From assembly GCA_017963875.1 (NCBI GenBank), contig JAGCTA010000425.1:1-11316 (forward strand): DNA of 11,316 nucleotides. Reading direction: 5' to 3'. Source of the DNA: Victivallales bacterium. Its GTDB lineage: Bacteria; Verrucomicrobiota; Lentisphaeria; Oligosphaerales; Oligosphaeraceae. Numbering within the stretch: position 1 is the stretch's first letter; the number at the start of each line of letters is the position of its first letter. Below the pieces are notes generated by a model. That model had not been told where the DNA came from. It saw only the letters and a list, made by a program, of their open reading frames with translations, and searched no databases. A program made the translations under genes and the position numbers. Below are positions 1-9,000 of the stretch, in pieces.

Positions 1-64
1 ATAATTTAATGATTTGCAGGTGAAAATCAAATTGTAGACTTTACTATAATCAAACAGAATCGAT
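1..64. other. AT-rich non-coding flank downstream of the last gene
   Basis: This stretch lies beyond the stop codon of the 65-901 gene and runs to the window edge. It is strongly AT-rich compared with the genes. It holds an imperfect dyad, TGATTT at 10-15 and AAATCA at 24-29, with an 8-nt loop. It also holds TATAAT on the plus strand at 45-50, but no convincing -35 box sits 16-18 nt upstream of that. There is no stem followed by a T-run, so I do not call a terminator. The region could contain the promoter of whatever lies to the left, but its neighbour is not visible. Confidence 0.5.
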
Positions 65-901
65 TTATGGCATGATGTCCTGATAGACGGCGATGGCGTC
101 GTCGAGGTCGGCGACAGGGGCGAAGAACAGCTCGTAATAGGTTGAATCGCCCTTGCGGGCATCACGTCCGCCCCATTTGCTCAATTCGAGTGTGAAGCCT
201 CCGTCTTGGCCTGCCGAGCTGAGGAGCTGGCCTGGATTTTCGTGCCAGTTTGGCATATTGGCGCTGATGACGGCGACACCGTCCTTGCCGTTTTCGCCAA
301 GATAGGCGATGCATGGGACGACATCTGGGCGTGGAATGTTGAACCAGGCGGGCTTGGTGTTTTTACGGAACGACGGCCCCTGTCCGTCCGACCATGCGAT
401 GAGCCGTTTGGTTTTGTCGACAATCACATGTGCGATGACGCGCGAGGTCTGAATTTCTGCTGTAGCAGTGACTTCAAGCGTCTGTTTGAAGAAACGCCTG
501 TCGGGGAACAATTCAAGCGTTCTGACGACGGTGAAATTGGGCAGTTCGGTTGTCACTGTGAACGTCAATGAGCCGTCGCGTTTTGTCAGGACGACGTCGC
601 GCATTCTGTGCATTGTGTAGTATTCGGAGCAACTGGATTTGTCGAAAAGGCTGGCACTAAAGAAAGAGAAAAAATCGCGCGGCTCGCCGCGCCGCCCGAA
701 CTGCTTGACGCAGTAGTTCCTCGCGGGTCCGTTCAGAACGAGTTCGATGTGCGGCGTCGTGATGCGGACATCCGCGCCTTCGAATGCGAAACGGATGTCA
801 CCTGTGTCGCCGATACGCTTCAGTTCCTCCTGGAGCGACGGCGAGGCGAACGAGGCCGTGCATAGAAAAATGGCCAGCAGTGTGCAAAAACGCTGCATCA
901 T
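65..901 (-). CDS. exported beta-rich protein of unknown function
   Basis: This gene encodes 278 residues and I do not recognise the family. Residues 1 to about 19 form a signal peptide: a short Met-Met-Gln-Arg start, a hydrophobic core (LLAIFLC), and a likely cut after Ser-Phe-Ala, so the product is probably periplasmic or outside the cell. The rest alternates polar and hydrophobic residues in beta-strand style, for example TVVRTLELFPDRRFFKQTLEV. That pattern is reminiscent of the beta-sandwich or 'supersandwich' domains that accompany glycoside hydrolases, but no catalytic motif is visible. Two ATG codons are in tandem at 901 and 898. GAGG at 912-909, seven nt before 901, supports the first, and this site overlaps the stop codon of the upstream gene. 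The intergenic gap is only 4 nt, so translation is probably coupled to the large hydrolase gene before it, and a role on the same glycan is inferred. It could be a binding, accessory or novel catalytic protein. Confidence 0.85.
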   Translation of the reverse strand: MMQRFCTLLAIFLCTASFASPSLQEELKRIGDTGDIRFAFEGADVRITTPHIELVLNGPARNYCVKQFGRRGEPRDFFSFFSASLFDKSSCSEYYTMHRMRDVVLTKRDGSLTFTVTTELPNFTVVRTLELFPDRRFFKQTLEVTATAEIQTSRVIAHVIVDKTKRLIAWSDGQGPSFRKNTKPAWFNIPRPDVVPCIAYLGENGKDGVAVISANMPNWHENPGQLLSSAGQDGGFTLELSKWGGRDARKGDSTYYELFFAPVADLDDAIAVYQDIMP

Positions 902-905
902 GGCG

Positions 906-3869
906 TTACCTCAGGATGAACCGTTTGAAACGCGACGGATCTTTGCCGCCGCAGATGCCGTAAGTGATTCCCATCCAATAGTCATGGCCTTTCAAATCCG
1001 CGTCGGGTGCCACGAAATTGTAGCCGAAGACCGTCCCTTTCTGCGGCTTGAGAGAGCCGATGAGCTCGAACGGAATCGCCATTTCATAGATGATGAACCC
1101 ATCGCAGACTTTGGCGACCGCCTTGACGGTTGTGGGGACGAGGTATGGCACGGGCCATGTCCTCGTGACGACCGTCCCTTGGGTCTGCGTCGAATAACCG
1201 ATGTTGATTTCGACATCGTCGCGGTCGTAGTTCGGCGTGCGTGCGTTGTTCAGCGTGTCAAACGCCATCTGGACGCAGTCGCCGCCCCAGATGGTTCGCG
1301 GCGGATTGGCGTTGATGAACGTGTCGTCAAACACTTTTGCGGCAAAATAGAAATAGTTTTTGTCCCATGCGACGGTCGCCTGGCAGCTGAGGTCGGCGGG
1401 GCCAGTCCAAAGCCCATGCGACATTGCATCGGGCGGGAAGAGGACATCGGTCGAATCAAGGACAATAGGCTTAAGCGACGACCATTCGGAAAGGTCGCCG
1501 TCGATGATGACGTTGGTCGGCGCGGGCGGGCAGTCAACGAGTTCGACCTTTGACTTGAAGTGGCTTTCACCTTGCCTGGTGCGCGCGGTTCCGCTGATGA
1601 AATCGCCGTTCATCGCATCGACGTCGATGCCTTCGGGGATGGCCAGCGTCTGCGTCGTTTCTGAGGACGCGCGGAGGCGGGGAATGGAGAGCGTGAATGG
1701 ATTAGGTCCGTTCAATGTCTTTATATCAAGGGAAATAGCGACGTCCTGCTCGACGTTCAGCTGATTGGAGACCGTGAATTTCAGCGTGTTGAGGTCGGTG
1801 ATACGCACATCGACGGCAACGGGGTCGATGTGCAGCTTGGCGGCCTGAAGAAGCACCTCCAAGTCGCTTTGCGTCTGCGTCGTGCGAATATAGACGGGTA
1901 GGCCTGACAGTGTGATGAGCCTGCTAGCGTCTACTGTGTTTCCCTGGATATCCGCCGCAGTGACGGTTGTCGGCTGATTTAGTTCCATGTCGAGCGACTG
2001 GTTGCCTGGAAGCCATAGCGCGGCGACGGCGCCGTCGGGGACGGTGAAGGTATAGGCGCGGACCATGCTGCCGAGTTTCAATTCGCGGCCATTGGAGAAG
2101 CCGTTGAGCTGCCGTGCCATCGCGGAGTATGCCGCGACGGACGGGCGCGGGTTCGGCCAGGCGAACATCGAGTAGGTGTCGCTGGGCGAAACGGTGTAGT
2201 ACATCAGCCGTTTGACATTCGGGCAGGAGGCGGTCATGATGAAGCTGCGAACCATGTAGGCGGCCATGCGGCGGTGCGCGGCGGAGTCCAGCGGCTCGTT
2301 CGGGCTGATGGCGAAACCGTATTCTCCGTTCATGACGGTCTTGCCGCCTGAAAGCCTCTGCAATTCGTTGTATGTGTGGATGATGTCGTTTTCCTCGGGG
2401 GACTGGACGTACTTGTCGCCGTCGAACTGGCTCGGATAGCAGTACGGATGGCAGACCGCCTCGTCGAAGAAGCCCTTGCCCTTGTTCATGACTTGTGTCA
2501 GGAACGGGAAGTGGCCTTTGGAGCTGTCGACGCCGCTGACGGCGGTCGTCTGCACGATGGCGTCTGGATTGGCGCGTTTGACGCCAGTGTAGCCAGCCTT
2601 CATCAGTGTGACGACCATGTCGATATATTGTTCGCGTGTCCATCCGCAGTTTTTGATGACATTGTCGGCGAGCAGGTCGGCCTCGCCGCCCCACATCTGG
2701 AACGTCCGCGCCTTGCCTTTGAAGCGGCTGACGACCTTGAACGCGAAGTCCTCGTAGTCCTTTATGAACTCGTCCTTCGGCGGATAGATGTCTGTGCTGG
2801 ACGGCTTGATTGTCGCCCATGTCGGCGTCCTGCGGAAATAGACGATCGGCTCGATGCCGTAGGACAGCAGCTGATCGATTCCCTTTTCGACGCGGTCGAC
2901 GTTCGGTCCGAGCTTGCGGTCTTCAGTCATATACGCCCAGCGGCAGGCGACAGCGGCGGACTGGACGCCCATGCGCGCGACGGCGGGAATACGGTCACCT
3001 CCGCCGACGCAGATGCCGAAGAAGCCGTTGTCTGCGAATGGCGTGTGCTTGTGCGGAGCCTCCAGCACGCAGAACGTGGCGTTTTTGGCGGGCGCGGCGG
3101 TGCCGTCGACTTCCGTCTGCGCGGTGACGAAGTACACGCCTTTCCGTGAGATGTCTTTGACGGGTATGTCGATGTGTCGCGTTGCCTTGGAGGCGATGTC
3201 AGCGGCGGCTTTCTGTTCAAGGATGCGGGTTCCGTAATAGTCCGTGACGGAGACGCTGTAGGCGGCTTTGGTTGGATTTGCCATGGCGTTGTGGATGCTG
3301 AGCTTCAGCGTGACCGGCTCGCCGACAAGGAAGACATGCCCCTCGGCGGGCGCGGGCACGTCGCAGAAGAACGGAACCTTCTCGGCGTTTTCGTAATCCG
3401 TGAGCATCTGCTCCTCCAGCTGGGCAACATCAAGGCGGACGGCCTTTCCCTGTGGGTCGAGCGAAAGCCAGAACTTGTTGTGGTCACCGAACTTCTGGGG
3501 AGGAATCTCAATGTCGAACCGCTGCCATTGCGTGGAGACTTTGACGAATTTGTACGGCGATCGGCCGTCCCAGTTCGTGCGGTATATCCACAGCTTGACG
3601 GTCGTGTTGTCGGCGGCCGCCTTAAGATAGACGGAGAAGACGTATGGGATGTCGGGCTTCAGGGTGAAGGTGTCATTGGTCATGAGGAGACGATTGATTT
3701 CCATGCATCGCGAGCCGTCTGCGGCATCGTTGTCGATGATGGTGCCATGGGCGTTCCATGCGCCGACGCCAGTCTCGAAACTGCTGTCTCCCTTGAAGAG
3801 GTTTTCTGACCAGACATTGCAGACGCACAGAAGGATAGCATAGAATGCGAGTATATGTCTCATTCTCAT
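906..3869 (-). CDS. exported multidomain clan GH-A-like glycoside hydrolase with CBM9 domain
   Basis: From ATG 3869 the product has 987 residues. A signal peptide covers about residues 1-21 (core ILAFYAILLCVC, likely cut Val-Trp-Ser/Glu). Next come a CBM4/9-like jelly-roll (about 22-155), an Ig-like domain (about 160-275) and a TIM barrel (about 280-595). The barrel recalls GH39/GH5-type enzymes: WAY after the second strand, the motif FQMWGGEAD with Glu396 as likely acid/base, and VMNGEYGFA with Glu516 as likely nucleophile, 120 residues apart. Further beta or Ig-like domains follow (about 600-780). A C-terminal CBM9 domain begins near residue 785 (IDGDLSEW at 789-796) and includes IWGGDCVQMAFD and a final FKRFIL. 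An upstream in-frame ATG at 3926 adds 19 residues but has no Shine-Dalgarno and would bury the signal peptide. ATG 3869 has AAGGA seven nt upstream. The residue normally Asn before the acid/base is Gly here. Substrate unknown; beta-glycosidase or endo-glycanase activity is inferred from the fold only. Confidence 0.87.
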   Translation of the reverse strand: MRMRHILAFYAILLCVCNVWSENLFKGDSSFETGVGAWNAHGTIIDNDAADGSRCMEINRLLMTNDTFTLKPDIPYVFSVYLKAAADNTTVKLWIYRTNWDGRSPYKFVKVSTQWQRFDIEIPPQKFGDHNKFWLSLDPQGKAVRLDVAQLEEQMLTDYENAEKVPFFCDVPAPAEGHVFLVGEPVTLKLSIHNAMANPTKAAYSVSVTDYYGTRILEQKAAADIASKATRHIDIPVKDISRKGVYFVTAQTEVDGTAAPAKNATFCVLEAPHKHTPFADNGFFGICVGGGDRIPAVARMGVQSAAVACRWAYMTEDRKLGPNVDRVEKGIDQLLSYGIEPIVYFRRTPTWATIKPSSTDIYPPKDEFIKDYEDFAFKVVSRFKGKARTFQMWGGEADLLADNVIKNCGWTREQYIDMVVTLMKAGYTGVKRANPDAIVQTTAVSGVDSSKGHFPFLTQVMNKGKGFFDEAVCHPYCYPSQFDGDKYVQSPEENDIIHTYNELQRLSGGKTVMNGEYGFAISPNEPLDSAAHRRMAAYMVRSFIMTASCPNVKRLMYYTVSPSDTYSMFAWPNPRPSVAAYSAMARQLNGFSNGRELKLGSMVRAYTFTVPDGAVAALWLPGNQSLDMELNQPTTVTAADIQGNTVDASRLITLSGLPVYIRTTQTQSDLEVLLQAAKLHIDPVAVDVRITDLNTLKFTVSNQLNVEQDVAISLDIKTLNGPNPFTLSIPRLRASSETTQTLAIPEGIDVDAMNGDFISGTARTRQGESHFKSKVELVDCPPAPTNVIIDGDLSEWSSLKPIVLDSTDVLFPPDAMSHGLWTGPADLSCQATVAWDKNYFYFAAKVFDDTFINANPPRTIWGGDCVQMAFDTLNNARTPNYDRDDVEINIGYSTQTQGTVVTRTWPVPYLVPTTVKAVAKVCDGFIIYEMAIPFELIGSLKPQKGTVFGYNFVAPDADLKGHDYWMGITYGICGGKDPSRFKRFILR
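909..912 (-). promoter_or_regulatory. ribosome binding site of the 65-901 gene
   Basis: GAGG on the minus strand, followed by seven nt and then ATG at 901. It abuts and partly shares the TAA stop region of the preceding gene (906-908). This decides for the first of two tandem ATG codons and suggests translational coupling. Confidence 0.7.
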
Positions 3870-3876
3870 TGATGTT

Positions 3877-3881
3877 TCCTT
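3877..3881 (-). promoter_or_regulatory. ribosome binding site selecting ATG 3869
   Basis: AAGGA on the minus strand, seven nt before ATG 3869. The alternative ATG at 3926 overlaps the previous stop as ATGA but is preceded by AACCAGTCAGAAA with no comparable site. The signal peptide also begins directly at 3869, so both lines of evidence agree. Confidence 0.75.
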
Positions 3882-3922
3882 GTTGTTTGGTGATTCTTGT
3901 GTGTTGAAAAAACTAAAAGAAG

Positions 3923-5977
3923 TCATTTTCTGACTGGTTTCAGCAGAAGTTCGGGGGCAGGGGAGAGGAACGGCGGGATTCCGTGGAAGGAGACGTTGTG
4001 GTCTTCAAAGAAGTGGATGTTCGGAGACGGCTCGATGATGATTCGATAGACGCCTGGCAACGCATCTTCGCCGTGGAAAGCCGCCTCGAATGGCATCAGG
4101 ATGTCCTTGTTCTGCCAGACCTGCTTGCCAGCGGGGTTGTAGATGGTCGCGGAAAGCCCTTCGCCGCCTTCGCCCCAGAAGCGCACGGCGAACTCGCGCG
4201 TTCCTTCTGGAACGAGAAAATAGGCGGAGCCGCCGCCTGAGATGAAATGCAGCGGTTCGCGTTGGGCGGAGAAGGCGATCGGGCAGCTGCACTGACTGAA
4301 CGAGAAGCTGCCCGCGCCCTGGACAACCGTCAGCTTGTAGAGGCCCGTTTCCGGAAGATTCTCAATGGTGAACGTCTGCGTGCCGAACTCCTTCAGGCTG
4401 ATGTCTGCGGGGAGTTTCTTGCCTGACGGCGACGTAACCTTTCCCGTGAAAGAGCCACGTTTCAGTCTGCCGTAGCCTTTGCAGCTGGCCGTGATGGAGA
4501 ACGACTGCCCCGCGACGCCATAGAACACCAGTTCGCCGCCGTTGCGCATGAGATATGAATTGAAAGGCTTGGGTAGAGAAGACTTGACCATGGCAGGCAC
4601 AAAAGTCCAGCCTTTCATGTCAAAGGGAGGAATGGTTCGGAATTTTTCCGGCGGGCGTTTGGGGTATGTCTCAGTCGCCCATTCGTTAGTGAATGGCAGG
4701 GAGGTGGTTACTCCGTTGCGGATGACGCGGAGTTCGCCGGAGATGTTCGCCAGGCCGCCGATGCCGAGATTCCCTTGAAGGAATGTCATGGCGGGTCTGT
4801 CGGCATTGTCATGGAGCGTTGTGTTCTTGAAATGGATGTTCCCTGACGTGCCGTCGTCCGTGGGCATCATCTTGATGGAGATGGGCGGCGTCGTCAGTTT
4901 CGTGACGCCGCGGATGGTCGTCGTCCGCTGTGCGACGTTTCGGATGGTGCAGTTTTCAAACGTGATGGCCGGTCCGACTTCGCTGGAGCCGTTTAGGTGA
5001 ATGCCGTCGAGGCAGTCCTCGAATTGGCAGCCTTTGAATGTGAGATGGCCTGGAAATGTCTTGCCGATGATGTTCCTCATGGTGATGGCGAGCGTGCAGG
5101 ACTGGTTCTTGCGCGAGATGCAGTTCTCAAGCGTGATGCCGACGGCACCCGTCGTCTCGTTCATTCCGACGAGGTGCATGGTGTAGCCGCATCCGACGTT
5201 GTTCTCCGCTAGGCAGTTGCGCATGACGAAATTGCGGATGGGCTCGTTGTCCCTGTTCGGCTCGAAATCGACGCCTGCGCTTGGTGGCGTGTCGCCCGTG
5301 TTGATGAATTTCGTGTTTTCGACAAGCGTGTCGATGGCGGCGATGACGCTCATGCCCTGGCGGTAGTTGTTGTCGCAAATGACGTTTTTGATGGTGATGT
5401 TTTGACAGATATGCCCCTGGCGACTTACGCCGAGGTAGATTCCGTCGCCGCCAGAGTCACGAAACGTCATGTTCTCGACGCGGATATTCGTGCTGCTGTG
5501 GATTGCCAGGCAGTGGCGGTGCGTTGACCATTCGTAATTGTCGCTGGTGTAGTCCGCCTTCTGCATCTTGAACGTGCCGCCCTGTTTGCCGAGACCGATG
5601 ATGGAAATGCTGTCTTTGAGGCTGAGATTCATGAGATGTTCGACTTTCTTGTGGAAGTGGCCGCGTTTTGCCTCAAGCACAGCGCCGTCCTCGAAGATAA
5701 TCTGCATGTTGGACTGCGGACACAGCGTTCGAGAGGTAATCCAGGGGCCTTTCTGCTTGTCGACGACGAGTTTTCTGACGCCAGAAGCAAGGGCGGCTTC
5801 AAGGATTTCCGTCGAATCATCGTCATCGTATCCCCACCATGAGAGCGTTGCCTCCGCGATGCGGTGGTTGCGGATGTCATCCAGTTTGGCAGTGTTTGGC
5901 GTGATGACCTGCGTGGCGTGCACGGCGCAGCCGAGAAGAACGGCGAAGAATGTGTTTTTCAGAATGGTGCGTTTCAT
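3923..5977 (-). CDS. exported right-handed beta-helix protein (pectate-lyase-like fold)
   Basis: The product has 684 residues. Residues 1-21 look like a signal peptide with a cut after Ala-Val-His-Ala. A lipoprotein alternative exists because LLGC places Cys17 in a near-lipobox. After a WWGYDDDD motif and an EILEAAL segment comes a pectate-lyase-superfamily beginning with VVD, SNMQIIFEDGAVLEAKRG. A parallel beta-helix then runs to about residue 420, with repeated coils such as NIRVENMTF, NITIKNVIC and ITFENCTI. Acidic residues sit on conserved-looking turns: Asp174 and Asp178 in RDSGGDGIYLG, Asp237 and Glu239 in GVDFEPN. These are candidate catalytic or metal sites, but I cannot assign a polysaccharide lyase or GH28/GH110-type family. 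Two beta-sandwich-like domains follow (about 465-560 and 565-665). The ATG at 5977 has GGAGG seven nt upstream. It is the first gene of the three-gene secreted unit. Its TGA stop overlaps a weak upstream ATG of the next gene. Confidence 0.87.
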   Translation of the reverse strand: MKRTILKNTFFAVLLGCAVHATQVITPNTAKLDDIRNHRIAEATLSWWGYDDDDSTEILEAALASGVRKLVVDKQKGPWITSRTLCPQSNMQIIFEDGAVLEAKRGHFHKKVEHLMNLSLKDSISIIGLGKQGGTFKMQKADYTSDNYEWSTHRHCLAIHSSTNIRVENMTFRDSGGDGIYLGVSRQGHICQNITIKNVICDNNYRQGMSVIAAIDTLVENTKFINTGDTPPSAGVDFEPNRDNEPIRNFVMRNCLAENNVGCGYTMHLVGMNETTGAVGITLENCISRKNQSCTLAITMRNIIGKTFPGHLTFKGCQFEDCLDGIHLNGSSEVGPAITFENCTIRNVAQRTTTIRGVTKLTTPPISIKMMPTDDGTSGNIHFKNTTLHDNADRPAMTFLQGNLGIGGLANISGELRVIRNGVTTSLPFTNEWATETYPKRPPEKFRTIPPFDMKGWTFVPAMVKSSLPKPFNSYLMRNGGELVFYGVAGQSFSITASCKGYGRLKRGSFTGKVTSPSGKKLPADISLKEFGTQTFTIENLPETGLYKLTVVQGAGSFSFSQCSCPIAFSAQREPLHFISGGGSAYFLVPEGTREFAVRFWGEGGEGLSATIYNPAGKQVWQNKDILMPFEAAFHGEDALPGVYRIIIEPSPNIHFFEDHNVSFHGIPPFLSPAPELLLKPVRK

Positions 5978-6087
5978 GGGATTGCCTCCAAGTGATTAAG
6001 GAAATATATGCACTATAAAACAATAATCGCCAAAATACAAATTTCTGTCGTTGAATGCCGCCTGCAAATTACTCTTTCATCTATGCT
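5978..6087 (-). promoter_or_regulatory. candidate promoter region for the three exported-protein genes
   Basis: This is a 110-nt AT-rich gap between the stop of the GH38 gene and the start of the beta-helix gene. On the minus strand TATAGT (6017-6012, five of six matches to the sigma70 -10 box) lies 17 nt after TTGTAT (6040-6035, only three of six matches to -35). The spacing is ideal but the -35 is weak, and promoter rules for this phylum are poorly known. No hairpin with a T-run is visible after the GH38 stop, so read-through from upstream is possible. Confidence 0.4.
5985..5989 (-). promoter_or_regulatory. strong ribosome binding site of the beta-helix gene
   Basis: GGAGG on the minus strand, seven nt before ATG 5977. 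It is the strongest Shine-Dalgarno seen in the window and fixes the start of the beta-helix gene. Confidence 0.8.
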
Positions 6088-9000
6088 TTATTCCATGCGG
6101 AGCGTCTTAAACTCAAACGGTCTGAATTCTAAAGTTACAATACCTTCATCATCAACGTACAACGGCTCGCTGTCCGTCCATTCCATCGCATCACACTCGG
6201 TCAGACGCAGCGCTTTTCCGACATGCAGTTTTGCTGTGCAGTGCCTGCCTCTGAACTCATGTAGACGAATGATACGGCTGTCATCGTTTTCCGCGCGCTT
6301 GAATGCATCCACATCCACGCCATCCGCATCCAAAACGAAGGGCAACCATGGAACTTCGGAAACACCTTCCAAACACAATGGTTCGCGGTTCAACTGAAAA
6401 GCCTCCTCTGGAACTTTCCCTGCAATAAAATCGCCTTGATGCGAATAAACGGAATATGTGAAAACATGTTTACCATTGTCATGCGTCACATCCACTTGCA
6501 AGGGCGAGCGAAGTAGCGTCAGTGCCAGCCAATGACGGCCCGCCTCATGCCCATAGCGGCCATTGTTCAGACAGGCTATGCCGCCACGGTCGTCCGAAAT
6601 GTCGTACCATCTGTGTGCGACATGCTCAAACGACGCCAAATCGTAGGATGTGTTCTTTCTGAGGCTTCGACGCATGAACCCATGTTGAACTTCTCCGTAT
6701 GCATCGGATGCGTCATTGGCAATATGGAAATTCACTCGCAACCGCCGCTGGGTCTCACGCCAATCGACGCTGGTAATGAAATCGACCCTTGAAGAATCAG
6801 CCTCCAGGACAGCCGTCTGCTCTATGGTCGAATTGCCTATGACAAGCCTGAACTGCACAAAACTGCGCAATGCCCCAACCGTCATTTTTGGCGACTCCAG
6901 TGCGATTGCATTCTGCGCTGGAATGTCCCGATCGACATATTCCACTTCCCATCCCTCGAATTTTCGAGGCATATCGACATGAAGAGTCAATTTGTTTCCG
7001 CCGCCATCGCAAAGCATTTCACGCTCAAGCCGCTTGTCGTAAAGACTGCTCAACCGCCCATTGCTTTCAAAACGGCACCGAATCAGATGATTCTCCAGAA
7101 TTACTTCATCTGTAGCCACTTGAAACTTAACAAGTCCATCCTTTGCCATCCCTTCCTTTCGATGCAAAACCATTGAAGACAATGGTGGAAGGTTTATTTT
7201 AGCACATATCCCCAAGTCATCCATTTGGATTGGCACTGATTGACCACTATCATCCGTCACTTCACATCCCTGCCAACTTTCGGGGAGTCGCAATAGACGG
7301 TTGTATCCGCAGTTCATCGTCTGGACGAACGTTATGGAATTCGGTTCATTTTTGCAAAAACGTCTTGCGAAATCGTCTAGAAGATCATCCTCCTCTACAT
7401 TGATGGCTGCGCAATCCTTCTCGACGACGTCCATGACTTCCTTGATGGACGATCCAGTGACGATATCATGGAATTGGAACAACAGCAGGCGCTTCCAGAT
7501 TCTGTCGAGTTGCAGGCGCGGCCAGGCACACTCAGGTCCTGAGGAGAAAAGCATCTCAACTGCTACAGTCTTCTGCTCAAGATGACGCATCCACCGTTTG
7601 GTACGTCCCTGATTGGTCAATGTCCCGCGATGCAATTCAAGTGGGATTTCGCCGTCCCATTCAGGCAACTTGTCGGCGTAATCTTCCATTCTTCCAAAGA
7701 AATCGGCGGCCCGTCCAAAAGACACCCTAGGCGTGTCTTCAAGGTTTGCCGCACGAATACCCGCCTCGATATGCTCCATCTTCGGGCCGCCGCCGCCGTC
7801 TCCAGCACCGAATGTCGTCAGAAATTCAGATGCGATATGACCTTCCTTGAAATTATCCTCCCCCCAACGTAGCGTGCAAGGCTCCATAAAGGCATTGTAG
7901 TTTTCCTCGGGAAGGAAATGCGCCAGCACTTCCGTGCCGTCCAGGCCACGCCAACGGAAACTGTGATATGGGAATTGGTTGAATTCATTCCAGGCGATTT
8001 TTTGGGACGTCAGATATCGGCAGCCGCACGCTTTCATTATCTGCGGCAACGCGCCAGTGAAACCGAACGCATCTGGCAACCAGACGTTCCTAACATCTAT
8101 GCCAAAATGCTCCTTCCAGTAGTTTTTTCCATGCAGGAACTGCCGTATAAGCGATTCACCCGAGGGAACCATGCAGTCCGCTTCGACCCACATTCCACCC
8201 TGCAGTTCCCAAAGGCCATCACGAACCGCCTCGCAAACCTCATCAAACAGCCTTGGCATGCGCTCACGAACCCATTCGTAGACCTGCGGCTGTGAAATGC
8301 CGAAGACATATCCTGGGTAGAATTTCGTATTGAAGAGTTGTCCCGCGAATGTTCGGCAGGCCTTGCGCGTCGTTTCATGGAGTTTCCAGAGATATCCGCA
8401 ATCCAGATGCGTATGGCCGACGGCAATCGTTGAATGCTCGCTTGTCTGCGCCGGGCGCTTCAATTCCTCCTGCAGCACTGCCCTTGCTGCCGTGGCATTC
8501 GATGGATTCTCCGCGAACGCGTCAATGGCCTGGTTCAGTACAGTGCAAATCTTCAGGGCGCGGTGATTCGTCGGTCCAGGCGCGTTCCCATGCTTCCAAT
8601 GGAAACCGCCTGGATTGGCAAACGGCGGCATTGAAGGCAGGTCCGACGGCCGTTGGTGAATCCTCAAAAGGAAGAGGATGGTCCGAAAGTCGTTCAACAA
8701 CGCCCATACCTCGCGATTGAATTTGCCATAATGGAGTTTTCGACAAAAGCCCATGTCACCGTCTTTCGTCTTTGCGAAGTCATTGACCGCTACTTCCGCA
8801 TAGAACGTCAGTTTTCCAGGCACGGCAGAAATCTGCGCGGGAAAAAGCGTCTTGCGGTAGTTTCGGACAAGCGTGCAGGTATTCGTCAATTGCGCGAGTG
8901 GGGCATAGTTTTCATCATACAGGAGAATTTCGCCGCCCATCTCCAGATCAAGCCAGACTTCCGCCCCTTGCCATTCGTCAGGAACTGTTCCTGTCAACTT

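Noticed and set aside
45..50. Plus-strand TATAAT as a promoter
   Set aside because: No reasonable -35 box lies at the right distance, and any rightward transcript would run antisense to all genes.
747..1553. 268-codon plus-strand open frame across the junction of the last two genes
   Set aside because: It is antisense to two well-supported genes with signal peptides and ribosome sites. Its protein is rich in Arg, Asp and Val with no domain pattern, as expected for a shadow frame in GC-rich DNA.
1924..2820. 298-codon minus-strand frame inside the large hydrolase
   Set aside because: The protein is extremely rich in Arg, His and Gln and overlaps the true frame, which carries the glycosidase motifs. 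It is a frame shadow, not a frameshifted gene.
2376..3149. 257-codon plus-strand open frame opposite the barrel of the large hydrolase
   Set aside because: It lies opposite highly constrained catalytic motifs, and its composition is typical of an antisense shadow.
3870..3926. Upstream in-frame ATG giving a 19-residue N-terminal extension of the large hydrolase
   Set aside because: It has no ribosome site and would put polar residues ahead of the signal peptide. ATG 3869 has AAGGA at ideal spacing.
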